Origin: Leptodactylus fallax
Lineage: Eukaryota; Chordata; Amphibia; Anura; Leptodactylidae
Length of the DNA stretch: 64,000 nt
Assembly: GCA_947044405.1 (NCBI GenBank)
Contig: CAMRHE010000156.1
Coordinates: forward strand, 3,535,001-3,599,000
Direction of reading: 5' to 3'
This document shows, one piece after another, positions 11,451-22,219 of the stretch (position 1 is the stretch's first letter; every line of letters begins with the position of its first letter). Below the pieces are notes generated by a model. It saw only the letters and a program-made list of their open reading frames with translations. It was not told where the DNA came from and did no database searches. Both the position numbers and the translations under genes were made by a program.

Positions 11451-11924
11451 TTTGGACTTAATATTCATGCCAGCTTCATGTCACACTATATATGAACCAT
11501 GAACTGAACTCAATATTCATGCCAGCTTCAAATCACACTATGTATGAACTGTGAGGGACACAAATCACCTCCTGATAGCAAACAGATAACAGCAAGAATT
11601 ACTGATCCCTCCGTCACGCACCACAAGTTTCCAGACTGTTTTTTTGACCTGTTGTAAATAACTTCTCTACTTAGATTGCATTTTTTTTTAAGGACTCTAA
11701 AATGCTTTGAAAACCATGTGTATAAAAATCTGTGAATTTTCAGTTCTTGTATCACACCATGTCTGATGAAGAGAGCTAGCTAGTACTCCTGAAAGCTTAC
11801 TTATAAATATACTCAGTTAGCCTATAAAAGGTATCGCCTGATTTCTTCACTCTTCCACTACTTTCAATGGCTAACACGGTACAACATTATACTCCTATTG
11901 CACATAGGAACCCTATGTGCTATA

Positions 11925-12415
11925 TACTGCAATACATTGTATTGCAATACATTGTACTGGGGATCAGCAGATCCCAGGTTCGAGACCCCTTGTGGGACAG
12001 GAAAAAATAGATATAAAATGTGATCAAAAAGTCATACATACCAAAAATTGATACCAATAAAAACTGCAACTTTCCCCACAAATAAAGAGCCCTTACACAT
12101 CTCCGCTATCTAAACAGTAAAAAATTTATAGGCGTCAGAATGCAGTTATCCCAGAAAAATCTTTCACTTTCGAAAAATTACATTTTATTAGTAAACATGG
12201 CAAAACATAATAAAAGTAATATAAATATGGTATCACCATAATCGTAATTACCCACCGAACAAAGTTACCATGTAATTTTCAATGCAGAGTGAACGCTATA
12301 GGAACCAAATGCAAAAAATAATGATAGAATTGTAGGTTTTTTACATAGACTCCCCAAAAAACATTAATAAAAGCCGATAAAAACATTATACGCAAAGAAT
12401 AAGCTCCTGCATATC
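11925..12415. repeat. Frog interspersed repeat, left part (split by Tc1)
   Basis: Sequence with gtgatcaaaaagtcatac, atggtatcaccataatcg and agttaccatgtaatttt, characteristic of a very common anuran interspersed repeat. A B-box-like ggttcgagacc is at 11980-11990. The repeat breaks at the Tc1 insertion and resumes at 14020. Confidence 0.6.
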
Positions 12416-14019
12416 TACAGCGAAGGAAATAAGTATTTGAGTATTTGATCCCTTGCTGATATTGTAAGTTTGCCCACTGACAAAGACATGAACAGTCTAT
12501 AATTTTAAGGGTAGGTTAATTTTAACAGTGAGAGATAGAATATCAAAAATAAAATCCAGGAAATGACATTGTATAAATTTTATAAATTTATTTTCATTTT
12601 GCAGAGAGAAATAAGTATTTAATCCCCTGCCAACCATTACGAGTTCTGGCTCCTACAGACCAGTTAGATGCTCCTAATCAACTCGTTACCTGCATTAAAG
12701 ACAGTTCTCTTAAATTGTCACCTGTATTAAAGACTCCTGTCCACAGACTCAATTAATCAGTCAGACTCTAACCTCTACAACATGGGCAAGACCAAAGAGC
12801 TTTCTAAGGATGTCAGGGACAAGATCATAGACCTGCACAAGGCTGGAATGGGCTACAAAACCATAAGTAAGACGCTGGGTGAGAAGGAGACAACTGTTGG
12901 TGCAATAGTAAGAAAATGGAAGAAATACAAAATTACTGTCAATAGACATCGATATGGGGCTCCATGCAAAATCTCACCTCGTGGGGTATCCTTGATCATG
13001 AGGAAGGTGAGAGATCAGCCTAAAACTACACGGGGGAACTTGTTAATTATTTCAAGACAGCTGGGACCAGTCACCAAGAAAGCCATTGGTAACACATTAC
13101 GCCGTAATGGATTAAAGTCCTGCAGTGCCTGCAAGGTCCCCTGCTCAAGAAGGCCCATGTGCAGGCCCGTCTGAAGTTTTTCAATGAACACCTGGATGAT
13201 TCTGCGAGTGAATGGGAGAAGGTGCTGTGGTCAGATGAGACAAAAATTGAGCTCTTTGGCATTAACTCAACTCGCCATGTTTGGAGGAAGAGAAATGCTG
13301 CCTATGACCCAAAGAACACCCACCCCACTGTCATGCATGGAGGTGGAAACATTATGTTTTGGGGGTGTTTCTCTGCTAAGGGCACAGGACTACTTCTCCG
13401 CATCAATGGGAGAATGGATGGAGCCATGTACTGTAAAATCCTGAGTGACAACCTCCTTCCCTCCGCCAGGACATTAAAAATGGGTCGTGTCTGGGTCTTC
13501 CAGCAGGACAATGACCCAAAACATACAAGGCAGCAAAGGAGTGGCTCAAAAAGAAGCACATTAAGGTCCTGGAGTGGCCTAGCCAGTCTCCAGACCTTAA
13601 TCCCATAGAAAACTTATGGAGGGAGCTGAAGCTCCGAGTTGCCAAACGACAGCCTCAAAATCTTAATGATTTAGAGATGATCTGCAAAGAGGAGTGGAAC
13701 AAAATTCCTTCTGACATGTGCGTAAACCTCATCATCAAATACAAAAAACGTCTGACTGCTGTGCTTGCCAACAAGGGTTTTGCACCAAGTATTAAGTCTT
13801 GTTTGCCAGAGGGATCAAATACTTATTTCTCTCTGCAAAATGCAAATAAATTTATAAAATTTATACAATGTGATTTTCTGTTTTTTTTTTGTTTTTTTTT
13901 ATATTATAACTCTCACTGTTAAAATTAACCTACCCTTAAAATTATAGACTGTTCATGTCTTTGTCAGTGGCCAAACTTACAAAATCAGCAAGGGATCAAA
14001 TACTTATTTCCTTCACTTT
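12416..14019 (+). mobile_element. Tc1/mariner transposon with IR/DR ends
   Basis: Left outer direct repeat GAAGGAAATAAGTATTTGA at 12421 and right outer copy TCAAATACTTATTTCCTTC to about 14013. Inner direct repeats (AGAAATAAGTATTTAATCCC near 12608, inverse near 13815-13835) lie about 180 bp in. The roughly 200-bp inverted repeats, each with two transposase-binding direct repeats, are the IR/DR arrangement of the Sleeping Beauty/Frog Prince group. The arms match closely, so the copy is moderately young. Confidence 0.92.
12782..13800 (+). pseudogene. Tc1 transposase, two frameshifts
   Basis: 12782-13174 carries the N-terminal paired-like domain: [20 protein letters not shown], then VRKWKKYKI and a [10 protein letters not shown] hinge. 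13159-13608 carries the catalytic core: [16 protein letters not shown] (first Asp), [19 protein letters not shown] and [10 protein letters not shown] (second Asp). The frame then shifts before the Glu block, which can be read as [11 protein letters not shown] in a different frame around 13590-13620. 13677-13800 supplies the C-terminal tail ([20 protein letters not shown]). All three catalytic residues exist, but in three frames. Confidence 0.88.
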
Positions 14020-14112
14020 ATGTCAACAGAAAAATAAAAAGGATATGAATTTTGGGAGGTGGGGACATACAATATGAAAAAAGTCCCCAAGCATTACCAT
14101 CCAAACTACCCT
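14020..14112. repeat. Frog interspersed repeat, right part
   Basis: Continuation of the repeat interrupted at 12415: caacagaaaaataaaaagg, tttgggaggtggggacatac and ccaagcattaccatcc are all parts of the same common frog repeat. The Tc1 therefore landed inside an existing copy. Confidence 0.55.
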
Positions 14113-14770
14113 TTAATGGTTAAATTGATGTACACAGTCAAAAAAAAAAACCCGCATCACAACAGTATGTGTATAGTCCAATATTATGTATGACATATGA
14201 GATCTTTGCCAAATATTGCATCTATAGCTATCCATAGAGTGATGCAGAGGAAAATAAAATAGCTGAGTACTAGAGATGAACAAATTGTTTCATCACAAGC
14301 GGGGTTTGACCGGAATATTCATCTCAGACAAATTATAATGGCTGCTGCCACATGTATTGCATAGGAAAATTAGAAAAGAGAAACATGCCATGTGAGTCAC
14401 CATTACATTCTGGTGCCATCTGACATCAGCTGACAGCCTCTCAGCCAATAGTCAGTGGTAATTGGACACTTTACAGTGCTGATGTCATATACACTATGTA
14501 GGGTATTGTAAACATGAACACGAGGCATTGCAGTGGTGGATGTAGGGATGCATCTGTGATTCATCTCACATACAGAAAGCATTGAGTTCTGAAAAGCTTA
14601 CAAGTTGCAATAGAGCTAGAGAATCTTAGGAATAGGACAGTTTACAAAAACGATGGAGAGAAAAGTCCTGCAAGGAGGACTTTTCTCTCTGCTGTTTTCG
14701 ACGGAAACCCGAATGCTAGTGTGAACCTATCGTTAGTCAGATTTAATCAATTACAGGCAGATTAGTGATA
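14113..14770. other. No gene; short perfect hairpin at 14653-14690
   Basis: The only structure seen is an inverted repeat, gagagaaaagtcct then aggacttttctctc after a short loop, followed by ttcgacggaaaccc. This resembles the centre of a frog MITE. The rest has no supported feature. Confidence 0.45.
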
Positions 14771-14788
14771 GAAATCATAGATAGGGCA

Positions 14789-16398
14789 TCTGGTTATAAG
14801 GTCAATACTTCAAAGACAGAGGCCCTATCTATTCGAATTCCCCCGTCTAGCTTGGCTGGCCTTCAGGCCGCCTTTCGGTATAGATGGCAGTCCTCCTCGC
14901 TAAAATACTTGGGCATATATTTAACTGGATCCTTTTCCCAATTATACCAGGCAAATTTCCCCTCCCTTTTTAGACACATTCGGGCCCTCCTTACTAAGTG
15001 GTTGGTACTGCCTCTGTCTCTCTTTGGCCGGATCAACGCAGTGAAGATGTCTATCCTGCCTAAGCTGCTTTATTATTTTGAGACCCTCCCAGTCCCGGTG
15101 CCCCTTAGGGACCTCCGGGCGCTGCAGGGCTCAATCCTCCGATTTGTTTGGGCTGGAGGGAGACACAGGCTTTCTAGGCAGCTTATGATGACCCCTAGGG
15201 AAAGAGGTGGCCTTTCTCTCCCCAATTTAGTTTTATACTACTGGGCGGCCCACCTACGCAGGGTCCCGGCTTGGTCCACCCTCCAGGCTTACTCTAAGTG
15301 GATGGAGATCGAGAAGCTGTGGCTTGCTCCGCAACATCCTAATTCCCTGCTTTGGACTAGTCCTCATTCTCCCCCGGGAGTGCCTTGTTAGGCCCTATGG
15401 CACTCACGAGAGATATTTGGCGCACATGTGTATCCCGTTTCCCCCTCTCCTCCTCATGTTCCTCCATGACCGCTTTCCTTCTTCACCCTAATTACCCGCC
15501 TGGATTCACTGGGCTGGTAGCGGGTCCTTGGCTGAGAGTGGGCCTTTTTCGGTACGCTGACATCATTGATTATAGGACCCGGGCTCTTTTACCATTTGCT
15601 GATCTTCAGTCCGGGTTTGGCCTGCCCCAGTCCAGTGAGTTCACGTATATACAGGTCTCCCATCTGGCCTCCTCTATTTTTCAAGGACCAACAGCACCCA
15701 TCCCTATGCTTTTTGAGAAACTCTGTAAAACGGGTGTTGGGACAACAGGACTTATTTCTGATATATACCGCCTTCTTTCGAATCCCACCTCAGATGTTTT
15801 GCCCCAACATACTTATATGTCACGGTGGGAGGCCTATTTGGGGACACCCATCTCGAGTAACGATTGGTCTCTCATATGGAGTAGAGCACCCAGGACTTCT
15901 AGATGTGTTACACAAAAAGAAAATATTTTTAAGATGTTAATGCATTGGTATCATACCCCAGCTGCACTTCACTCTTTTGACAAGAATGTTCCGGACTGCT
16001 GCTGGCGGTGTGGCACCCGCCCCACACATATTTTCCATCTCTTTTGGAACTGCCCCCTACTCCAGCCTTATTGGCATCAGGTTCGGGGTCTCCTGGAAGC
16101 GGTCCTGGGTGTTAGCCTTCCCCTGTCCCCTAGGACTTACCTTCTCAACCTCCCCCCCCCCCCTGATATTTTGCGCAGGCCCGCTCTCCAGCTCCTGTTG
16201 CTCCTCCTTACCTCCGCTAGATGTCTGATTGCTAAACACTGGCGGCAACCAGCTCCCCCGGCCCTGGAGGAGTTATACGCTAGGATAAAAGATGCACGCT
16301 CCCTGGAGTACCTGACGGCCCTTCTTAATAATGAGGAGGAGAGGTTCTGCTTGATTTGGAAACCGTGGGATGAGTTCTGGGCGGCCCGGCTTCTCTGA
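14789..16398 (+). pseudogene. L1 ORF2 protein, C-terminal half
   Basis: Two overlapping frames (to 15391 and from 15385) give the region after the RT active site: SKTEALSIRIPPS, SSLKYLGIYLTG, LFGRINAVKMSILPKLLYYF and ILRFVWAGGRHRLSRQ. The L1 C-terminal Cys-rich motif follows as CCWRCGTRPTHIFHLFWNCPLLQPYW (C-x2-C..H..C). It closes with EERFCLIWKPWDEFW, the usual end of frog L1 ORF2. Endonuclease and RT catalytic blocks are absent because of 5' truncation. One frameshift sits near 15388. Confidence 0.88.
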
Positions 16399-16653
16399 TC
16401 TGGCTGCTGTGTGGCCCCTTACTTCCTGGATGTCCTTCTGTCACCCTTCTGTCCTCCTGTCTTGTCTACCCCTGTTTGTTGTCGGATTCCTTGGCCAGTT
16501 TGTTTAAAGCCTGGTAATTTATTGAGAATGCTGAGTAATCCCCGTCTGTCCTATGTTTGTTATCTTCAGTTATCTTATTTTTCTTGTATATTGTTATTTT
16601 CTCTGTATGACAAAAACCTTTTAAAATAAACAGTTGAAAAAAAAAAAAAAAAA
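14789..16653 (+). mobile_element. L1-clade LINE, 5'-truncated, 18-bp target duplication
   Basis: The insert is flanked by perfect copies of gaaatcatagatagggca at 14771-14788 and 16654-16671. It starts inside ORF2, ends with a 3' UTR and an A-rich tail (a run of As at 16637-16653), and follows the target-primed reverse transcription pattern exactly. Confidence 0.95.
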
Positions 16654-16671
16654 GAAATCATAGATAGGGCA

Positions 16672-17309
16672 GAGTGAAGGAAAATATTTGTGCTGCTGTT
16701 GTGAGCCTGACAGCAGCAACCTGCACTAATAGAGACAGACAAAGGATAGTTAACCCTTTCAATGTCAGTTATCTAATTATGTCTAAGTCTGTTAGAGCAG
16801 CTTCATCTCTCTACAGTGTTTAAACATAGTTTTTACTGACAGTGAGTCCTATTAGTAGAAATATTTATTTTGTTAAGGATATTTTCCAGCAAGAGTTAAT
16901 TTTTTTTTTTCTTTAAATAAATAGAAACTGCTGTTTTAATAGCAAAACAGTTATTTCACCTGTGCTAATCTCAGAAAGATTTCCATTATTTAAGAGGTTT
17001 TTTGTTGCTTACCCAATAAACAGTCTGTGCTTATCTGAAAATAAATCTCCCTTGTTTAAGGGGGGTCTTGTAATCAGCCTTCTAATCTGAAGAAATAATG
17101 GTTAATCTGCAAAAAAGAAATCTGTTATTTAAGGGGCATTTTGTGCTCACTCAATAAACACAGATTAGCCTCCTACTAATCTGAAAAAATTTCAGTTTGT
17201 TAAGGCTTTTTTTTTTTTTGGTTATACATACAAACTGCTACCATTTTAACAGCAAAAAAATACAAGCTGACTGATGTAGTTCTAATCTAATACTCACTGA
17301 CCAAGTCAC
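16672..17309. other. Degenerate tandem repeats, no gene
   Basis: Several diverged units of roughly 70-115 bp share tcagaaagatttccattatttaag, cccaataaacag and ctaatctgaaa (about 16960-17200). No coding signal. The block may be the outer sub-terminal part of the hAT element that follows. Confidence 0.4.
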
Positions 17310-17475
17310 CCTATTAGTGGTTTTAGTGCTTTGTTATTTTTCATGAAATAGTTTTTTCTAGAAAAATAAATACACAGTGTCAGTATTGATGACAATCACT
17401 ATTATAATTAAGCAATGTGCATTAAAAAAAATATACAGTGTTAGAATTGATGCCAATCACTATTATAATTAAGCA

Positions 17476-17850
17476 GTGTGCAGTAAAATGACTGGAAAAA
17501 ACGAGATAGACAATAGAACTTCTGGTCTTGACAGCTCCGCCAGTAGCTGTTGTGTTGTCCTGCTTCCTAAGAATAAAGATGTTTTTGAAACCAGCAATCC
17601 ACAAATGTTGAGTCAGTGTTCTGTGTGCTCAACCTCCTCCTCTATTACCACCCTGTCTTTCTATACTTCTTCTGTGTCTTCTTCACTGACACAGATCTCA
17701 TTCTCTAGTAGTCATCTGGCATCTGCTGAGATAAATATTCCTCCTAGCCCAAGACTTCTTCTTTATCTTCTTGATAAGTTGGATGAGAACTGCCAGGTTT
17801 TTTTTGGATGTAGAAGAGGTAGGGTTGGAAGTTATGAGTGTTGGTGCAGG
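17476..17850 (+). pseudogene. hAT transposon ORF, N-terminal remnant
   Basis: The frame starts with SKMTGKNEIDNRTSGLDSSA and includes a Ser-rich stretch, then ASAEINIPPSPRLLLYLLD. The same order (KMTGKKRDR.., ASAERDIPHSPRLPLLDEENRQCFLDVEE) occurs in inverse at 21694-20993, which supports a real, shared, decaying reading frame. It is cut by the Tc1 insertion at 17851. Confidence 0.6.
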
Positions 17851-19471
17851 TACACTAACGTTCAAAAGTTTAGGGTCACTTAGAAATTTCCATATTTTTG
17901 AAAGAAAAGCACAATTTTTTTCAATGAAGATAACATTAAATGAATCAGAAATACACTCTATACATTGTTAATGTGGTAAATGACTATTCTAGCTGCAAAC
18001 ATCTGGTTTTTGATGCAATATCTACATAGGTTTATAGAGGCCCATTTCCAGCAACCATCACTTCAGTGTTCTAATGGTACATTGTGTTTGCTAACTGTGT
18101 AAGAAGGCTAATGGATGTTTAGAAAACCCTTGAAAACCCTTGTGCAAGTATGTTAGCACAGCTGAAAACAGTTTTGCTGGTTAGAGAAGCTATAAAACTG
18201 ACCTTCCTTTGAGCTAGTTGAGAATCTGGAGCATTACATTTGTTGGTTCGATTAATCTCTCAAAATGGCCAGAAAAAGAGAACTTTCTTGTGAAACTCGA
18301 CAGTCCATTCTTGTTCTTAGAAATGAAGGCTATTCCATGCGAGAAATTGCCAAGAAACTGAAGATTTCCTACAACGGTGTGTACTACTCCCTTCAGAGGA
18401 CAGCACAAACAGGCTCTAACCAGAGTAGAAAGAGAAGTGGGGAGGCCCCGGTGCACAACCGAGCAACAAGACAAGTACATTAGAGTTTCTAGTTTGAGAA
18501 ATCGACACCTCACAGGTCCTCAACTGGCAGCTTCATTAAATAGTACCCGCAAAACGCCAGTGTCAACGTCTACAGTGAAGAGGCAACTCAGGGATGCTGG
18601 CCTTCAGGGTAGAGTGGCCAAGAAAAAGCCATATCTGAGACTGGCTAATAAAAGGAAAATATTAACATGGGCAAAAGAACACAGACATTGGACAGAGAAA
18701 GATTGGAAAAAAGTGTTATAGACAGACAAATCGAAGTTTGAGGTGTTTAGATCACACAGAAGAACATTTATGAGATGCAGAACAACCTGAAAAGATGCTG
18801 GAAGAATGCCTGACGCCATCTGTCAAGCATGGTGGAGGTAATGTGATGGTCTGGGGTTGCTTTGATGCTGGTAAAGTGGGAGATTTGTACAAGGTAAAAG
18901 GGATTTTGAATTAGGAAGGCTATCACTCCATTTTGCAACGCCATGCCATACCCTGTGGACAGCGCTTGATTGGAGCCAATTTCATCCTACAACAGGACAA
19001 TGACCCAAAGCACACCTCCAAATTATGCAAGAAGTATTTAGGGAAGAAGCAGGCAGTTGGTATTCTATCTGTAATGGAGTGGCCAGCACAGTCACCAGAT
19101 CTCAACCCCATTGAGCTGTTGTGAGAGCAGCTTGACCGTATGGTACGCAAAAAGTGCCCATCAAGCCAATCCAACTTGTGGGAGGGGCTTCTGGAAGCAT
19201 GGGGTTGAATTTATCCAGATTACTTTAGCAAATTAACAGCTAGAATGCCAAAGGTCTGCAATGCTGTAATTGCTGCAAATGGAGCATTCTTTGACGAAAG
19301 CAAAGTTTGAAGGAGAAAATTATTTCAAATAAAAATCATTATTTCTAACCTTATCAATGTCTTGACTATATTTTCTATTCATTTTGCAACTCATTTGATA
19401 AATAAAAGTGTGAGTTTTCATGGAAAACACAAAATTGTCTGGGTGACCCCAAACTTTTTAACGATAGTGTA
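17851..19471 (+). mobile_element. Tc1 transposon (complete ends), defective
   Basis: Left end TACACTAACGTTCAAAAGTT, right end inverse AACTTTTTAACGATAGTGTA, each with a TA. The sub-terminal gggtcacttagaaatttcc and gtctgggtgacccc blocks match this Tc1 family. The flanks read together as hAT copy A once the element is removed. Confidence 0.92.
18265..19310 (+). pseudogene. Tc1 transposase, frameshifts and stops
   Basis: The N-terminal HTH is intact: MARKRELSCETRQSILVLRN and SMREIAKKLKISYNGVYYSL (18265-18400). A frameshift near 18440 moves it to the next frame (TGPQLAASLNSTRKTPVSTS, VKRQLRDAGL, HWTEKDWKKVL, to 18721), where Trp-to-stop TAG precedes the first catalytic Asp region. Later pieces include a VKHGGGNVMVWGCF-like block near 18830 and [20 protein letters not shown] with [14 protein letters not shown] (18933-19124, second Asp and Glu). 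The C-terminus is near 19310. The wording is very close to a Tc1 group widespread in ray-finned fishes. Confidence 0.88.
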
Positions 19472-19751
19472 GTAATCGCAGGGGTTGTGCTACTGGTAGT
19501 CAAGCTGTAGGATTGCTAGGGGGAAATCTGTTTAGAATTGCGAGGACATAGTGGAATACCATTGTCATGATAAGTCACAAAAAAAGTGGGGAAGATGATG
19601 ACCACTGAATCCAATGATGATTCTATGATGCAAACCGGGTCAGGTTGACATCACAGGAAGAGGTGCAGGCAGCTGCAGTAGTAAGAATTCCTCCTAATGT
19701 ACAGTCCAAATATCCAAAAGACCTATCTGGTATAGTTCTAAGGTAAACACG

Positions 19752-20493
19752 GTGGTGGTGGCAATGGCAGGCAAAAGTTTTCCAGTGCTGCTGGTTTTGG
19801 CAATAGCAGCTACATACGTTCATTTCCATATAGGAATTTTTTTGTTACCAAATGACAAATCAATGTTGCGGTGCAAGAGCTGCAAGCAGATAATTAGCCA
19901 TGGACATGTAGGCACACATGTAGGAACTAGATCTCTCCGTACTCACATGAAATGGTGTCACCAGCTCATTTGGCAAAATGGAATTGGCAGTGGCACTAAG
20001 TGAGGAAGACCATTCTTTTCCTTCTTCCCATGATCATCTTTGTAGACAGGATACATCCAAACTTAGCACATGCTCATTGTCATCTCCATCTGCTGCTCCA
20101 CCTCCTCCATGCCAACGTGAATCATCATCCATAAAGGAATGTGTGCTCAGTAAACAGCAATCTGTCATCGGGCTGACCTGAAACTGTAACTTGCACTTGG
20201 CCAAGTTACTGGCAGTGCAGTCACTGCTGTGCCACTTAGTGGAATCCACTGTGTTTCATCAACTGATGGAAAGCCACAGTCTTGATGAAGAATGCCTAGC
20301 CACCAATATTTCTCTAGAAAAGCAGTCCATGCTTGATATAGCCATGTGGGCCTCTCCTTCTAAATGTCCTAGTGGGGAAAGGTGCATGCCACCATCAATA
20401 CGTGGAGCAGAATGTATGGCAGGAAAAATACAAAGCTTTCATGACCCGCTGGGTCAATGTTTTGAGCGTGAGCGGCCACGCAGCAAGGCCTGA
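19752..20493 (+). pseudogene. hAT copy A: BED zinc finger and hAT-like segment
   Basis: LRCKSCKQII (19870 on) followed by RSLRTHMKWCH gives a C-x2-C ... H-x4-H arrangement like a BED finger, the DNA-binding domain of hAT transposases and ZBED proteins. The continuation LAKLLAVQSLLCHLVESTVF (20191 on) resembles the stretch that begins the hAT central domain (LVES/LVEN..F..L). No catalytic or dimerisation block is readable, so the copy is truncated. Confidence 0.6.
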
Positions 20494-21824
20494 TGCTTTC
20501 TAGTACTGACATAATTTTGTGGGTGCGGGGCAGGCACGGATTCAACACCAGGCATTCCCATCCACCTCCTCCAGTTCCTCCATACTAGACCATTTTCCGC
20601 CCCCAACTTCACCAAGGCAAGCCATTGTTTACACTCCCCTTACCTCATTTCATGGTTGTAAAGTAACGTGCATATCAATTGGCAATGGAGTGGATAACTG
20701 TGAGGGTAAGAAGAACAACAACTTCTACATCCTGATCACTTTTGGAAGATAGTTCAGCTTTTTCAGCTGACAGGCTAGGCAGTAGTATTTAATGTGAGTA
20801 CGGAGAAACTTAGTTGCTACACTTGTGTCTGCACATCGGATGGAATTCTTACTATTGCAGCTGCCACTACCCTTTGATGTCACCCTGACCCAGTTGCCAG
20901 GTGTTATCTGCAATAGAGTCAACATCGGATTCAGTAATTTCTCACAATAATCTTCCCCCACAATTCTTAACAGATTTCCCCTACCAGTACAACTACCAGT
21001 AGCACACCCTCCTGACACTACTACCTCCGACAACACTCATGTCTTCCACCTCTAACTCCTCTACATCCAAAAAACACTGTCTGTTCTCTTCATCAAGAAG
21101 AGGGAGTCTTGGACTATGAGGAATATCTCTCTCAGCAGATGCCACATGACTACTAGTGAATGGGATTAGTGTCAGTGAAGATAAAGAAGACATGGCTAGC
21201 AGCACAGAAAGACAGCATGGTAAATCACATGTTACAACAGAGGAGGAAGAGGAACACGTAAAACCCTGACTCAATATTTGTGTTTCACTGCTTTCAAAAT
21301 GTCTTTATTCTCAGTAAGTACAACAAAACTTCAGCTACTGGTGGGGCTGTCAAGACCAGAAGTAGTGTTGCTGTTGCCACACACATTCTTGTTAGTATTT
21401 GCACAAGAGTTTCTTCCTGTCCCTCCTTTTGACTGTCCTCTATCATGTTTTTTTCCAGTCATTTTACTACAATCTGCTTAATTATAATAGTGATTCTGAC
21501 ACTTCTGACAATTTTGACACTGTGTGTATTTCTTTATTTGTATTAGTTTTTACAGTTACAGCTAATGGGGGGGGGTTGTCAAGACCAGAAGTAGTGGTGC
21601 TGTTGCCATCCACATTCTTATTGCTAGTACTTGCACAAGTGTTTCCTCCTCCTTTTTGTCTATCCCTTTTCTTTCCAGTCATTTTACTGAACACTGCTTA
21701 ATTATAATAGTACAAGGCATTATGTCAAAGGAGCTGGGAGCTCATGCGCCCTCTGTTGGATGTAACAGAGCCTCAGTTTGCTTTTGACTCACCGAGTCTT
21801 GAGACAGCAAAAGGGATTTTAGCC

Positions 21825-21908
21825 AAGCCAGTTTCACTTATCTGCATACAGCGCCGTTTCGGGATTTTTGTCCCTCATCAGTGCAGAGCAAAGTGTACTA
21901 GCTGGCTT
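21825..21908 (-). ncRNA. Type I hammerhead ribozyme, intact core
   Basis: Read 5'->3' on the minus strand. Stem I has three helices: AAGCCAG/CTGGCTT, CACTT/AAGTG and CTGCA/TGCAG, with internal loops between. The core is CTGATGA, then stem II GGGA/TCCC with loop CAAAAA, then GAAA. A short stem III follows (A-U, C-G, G-U around loop GCGC) and then UA at the predicted cleavage site (between + strand 21847 and 21846). All conserved core residues are present. The short stem III is typical of hammerheads in Penelope elements and animal retrozymes, and usually favours dimer activity. Confidence 0.85.
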
Positions 21909-22135
21909 TGTGGGAGGCAATAAGTGGGTTATGGACAGGGACATCTCTCCTTGAGGAGAGCACCAGTTAAGGTGTGTAGAGGTTTGAGTTGCCTTTCGCC
22001 CTCTACTAAGCATCTACATATCACAAGGCATTATGGGAAAGGAGCTGGGAGCTCATGCGCCCTCTGTTGGATGTAACAGATCCTCAGTTTGCTTTTGACT
22101 CGCCGAGTCTTGAGACAGCAAAAGGGATTTTAGCC

Positions 22136-22219
22136 AAGCCAGTTTCACTTATCTGCATACAGCGCTGTTTCGGGATTTTTGTCCCTCATCAATGCAGAGC
22201 AAAATGTACTAGCTGGCTT
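22136..22219 (-). ncRNA. Hammerhead ribozyme copy 2, core mutated
   Basis: Same fold one unit (311 bp) downstream. Stem III is here a perfect ACAGC/GCTGT palindrome and stem II is unchanged. The core begins TTGATGA instead of CTGATGA (core C3 changed to U), and one base pair of the middle stem I helix is lost (CATTT facing AAGTG). C3 is essential in known hammerheads, so this copy should be inactive. Confidence 0.75.

Larger units (their letters stand above)
9081..11895 (+). mobile_element. Penelope-like element (Neptune type)
   Basis: The reading frames encode a PLE N-terminal region, a PLE reverse transcriptase and a GIY-YIG endonuclease in that order. They are followed by an A/T-rich 3' tail with ctgatgaagagagct..gaaagctta and ggctaacacggtacaacatt, which closes many frog Neptune copies. 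The 5' boundary is uncertain: sequence before about 9085 looks like a different repeat (8945-9080). Two single-event frameshifts break what was one long frame. Confidence 0.85.
17310..20744 (+). mobile_element. Degenerate hAT (BED-finger) transposon copy A
   Basis: The left part (from about 17310) carries two tandem copies, about 70 bp apart, of caatcactattataattaagca, then a start region (aaaatgactggaaaa). A Tc1 copy interrupts it at 17851-19471. Beyond that lie BED zinc-finger and hAT-like coding remnants. The inverse of the same sequence forms copy B to the right, so 17310-22360 is a large imperfect inverted pair. Confidence 0.65.

Noticed and set aside
11950..11995. tRNA-like B box (ggttcgagacc) suggesting a tRNA gene or SINE head
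   Set aside because: No matching A box at the right distance and no cloverleaf could be drawn. It is part of a common interspersed repeat.
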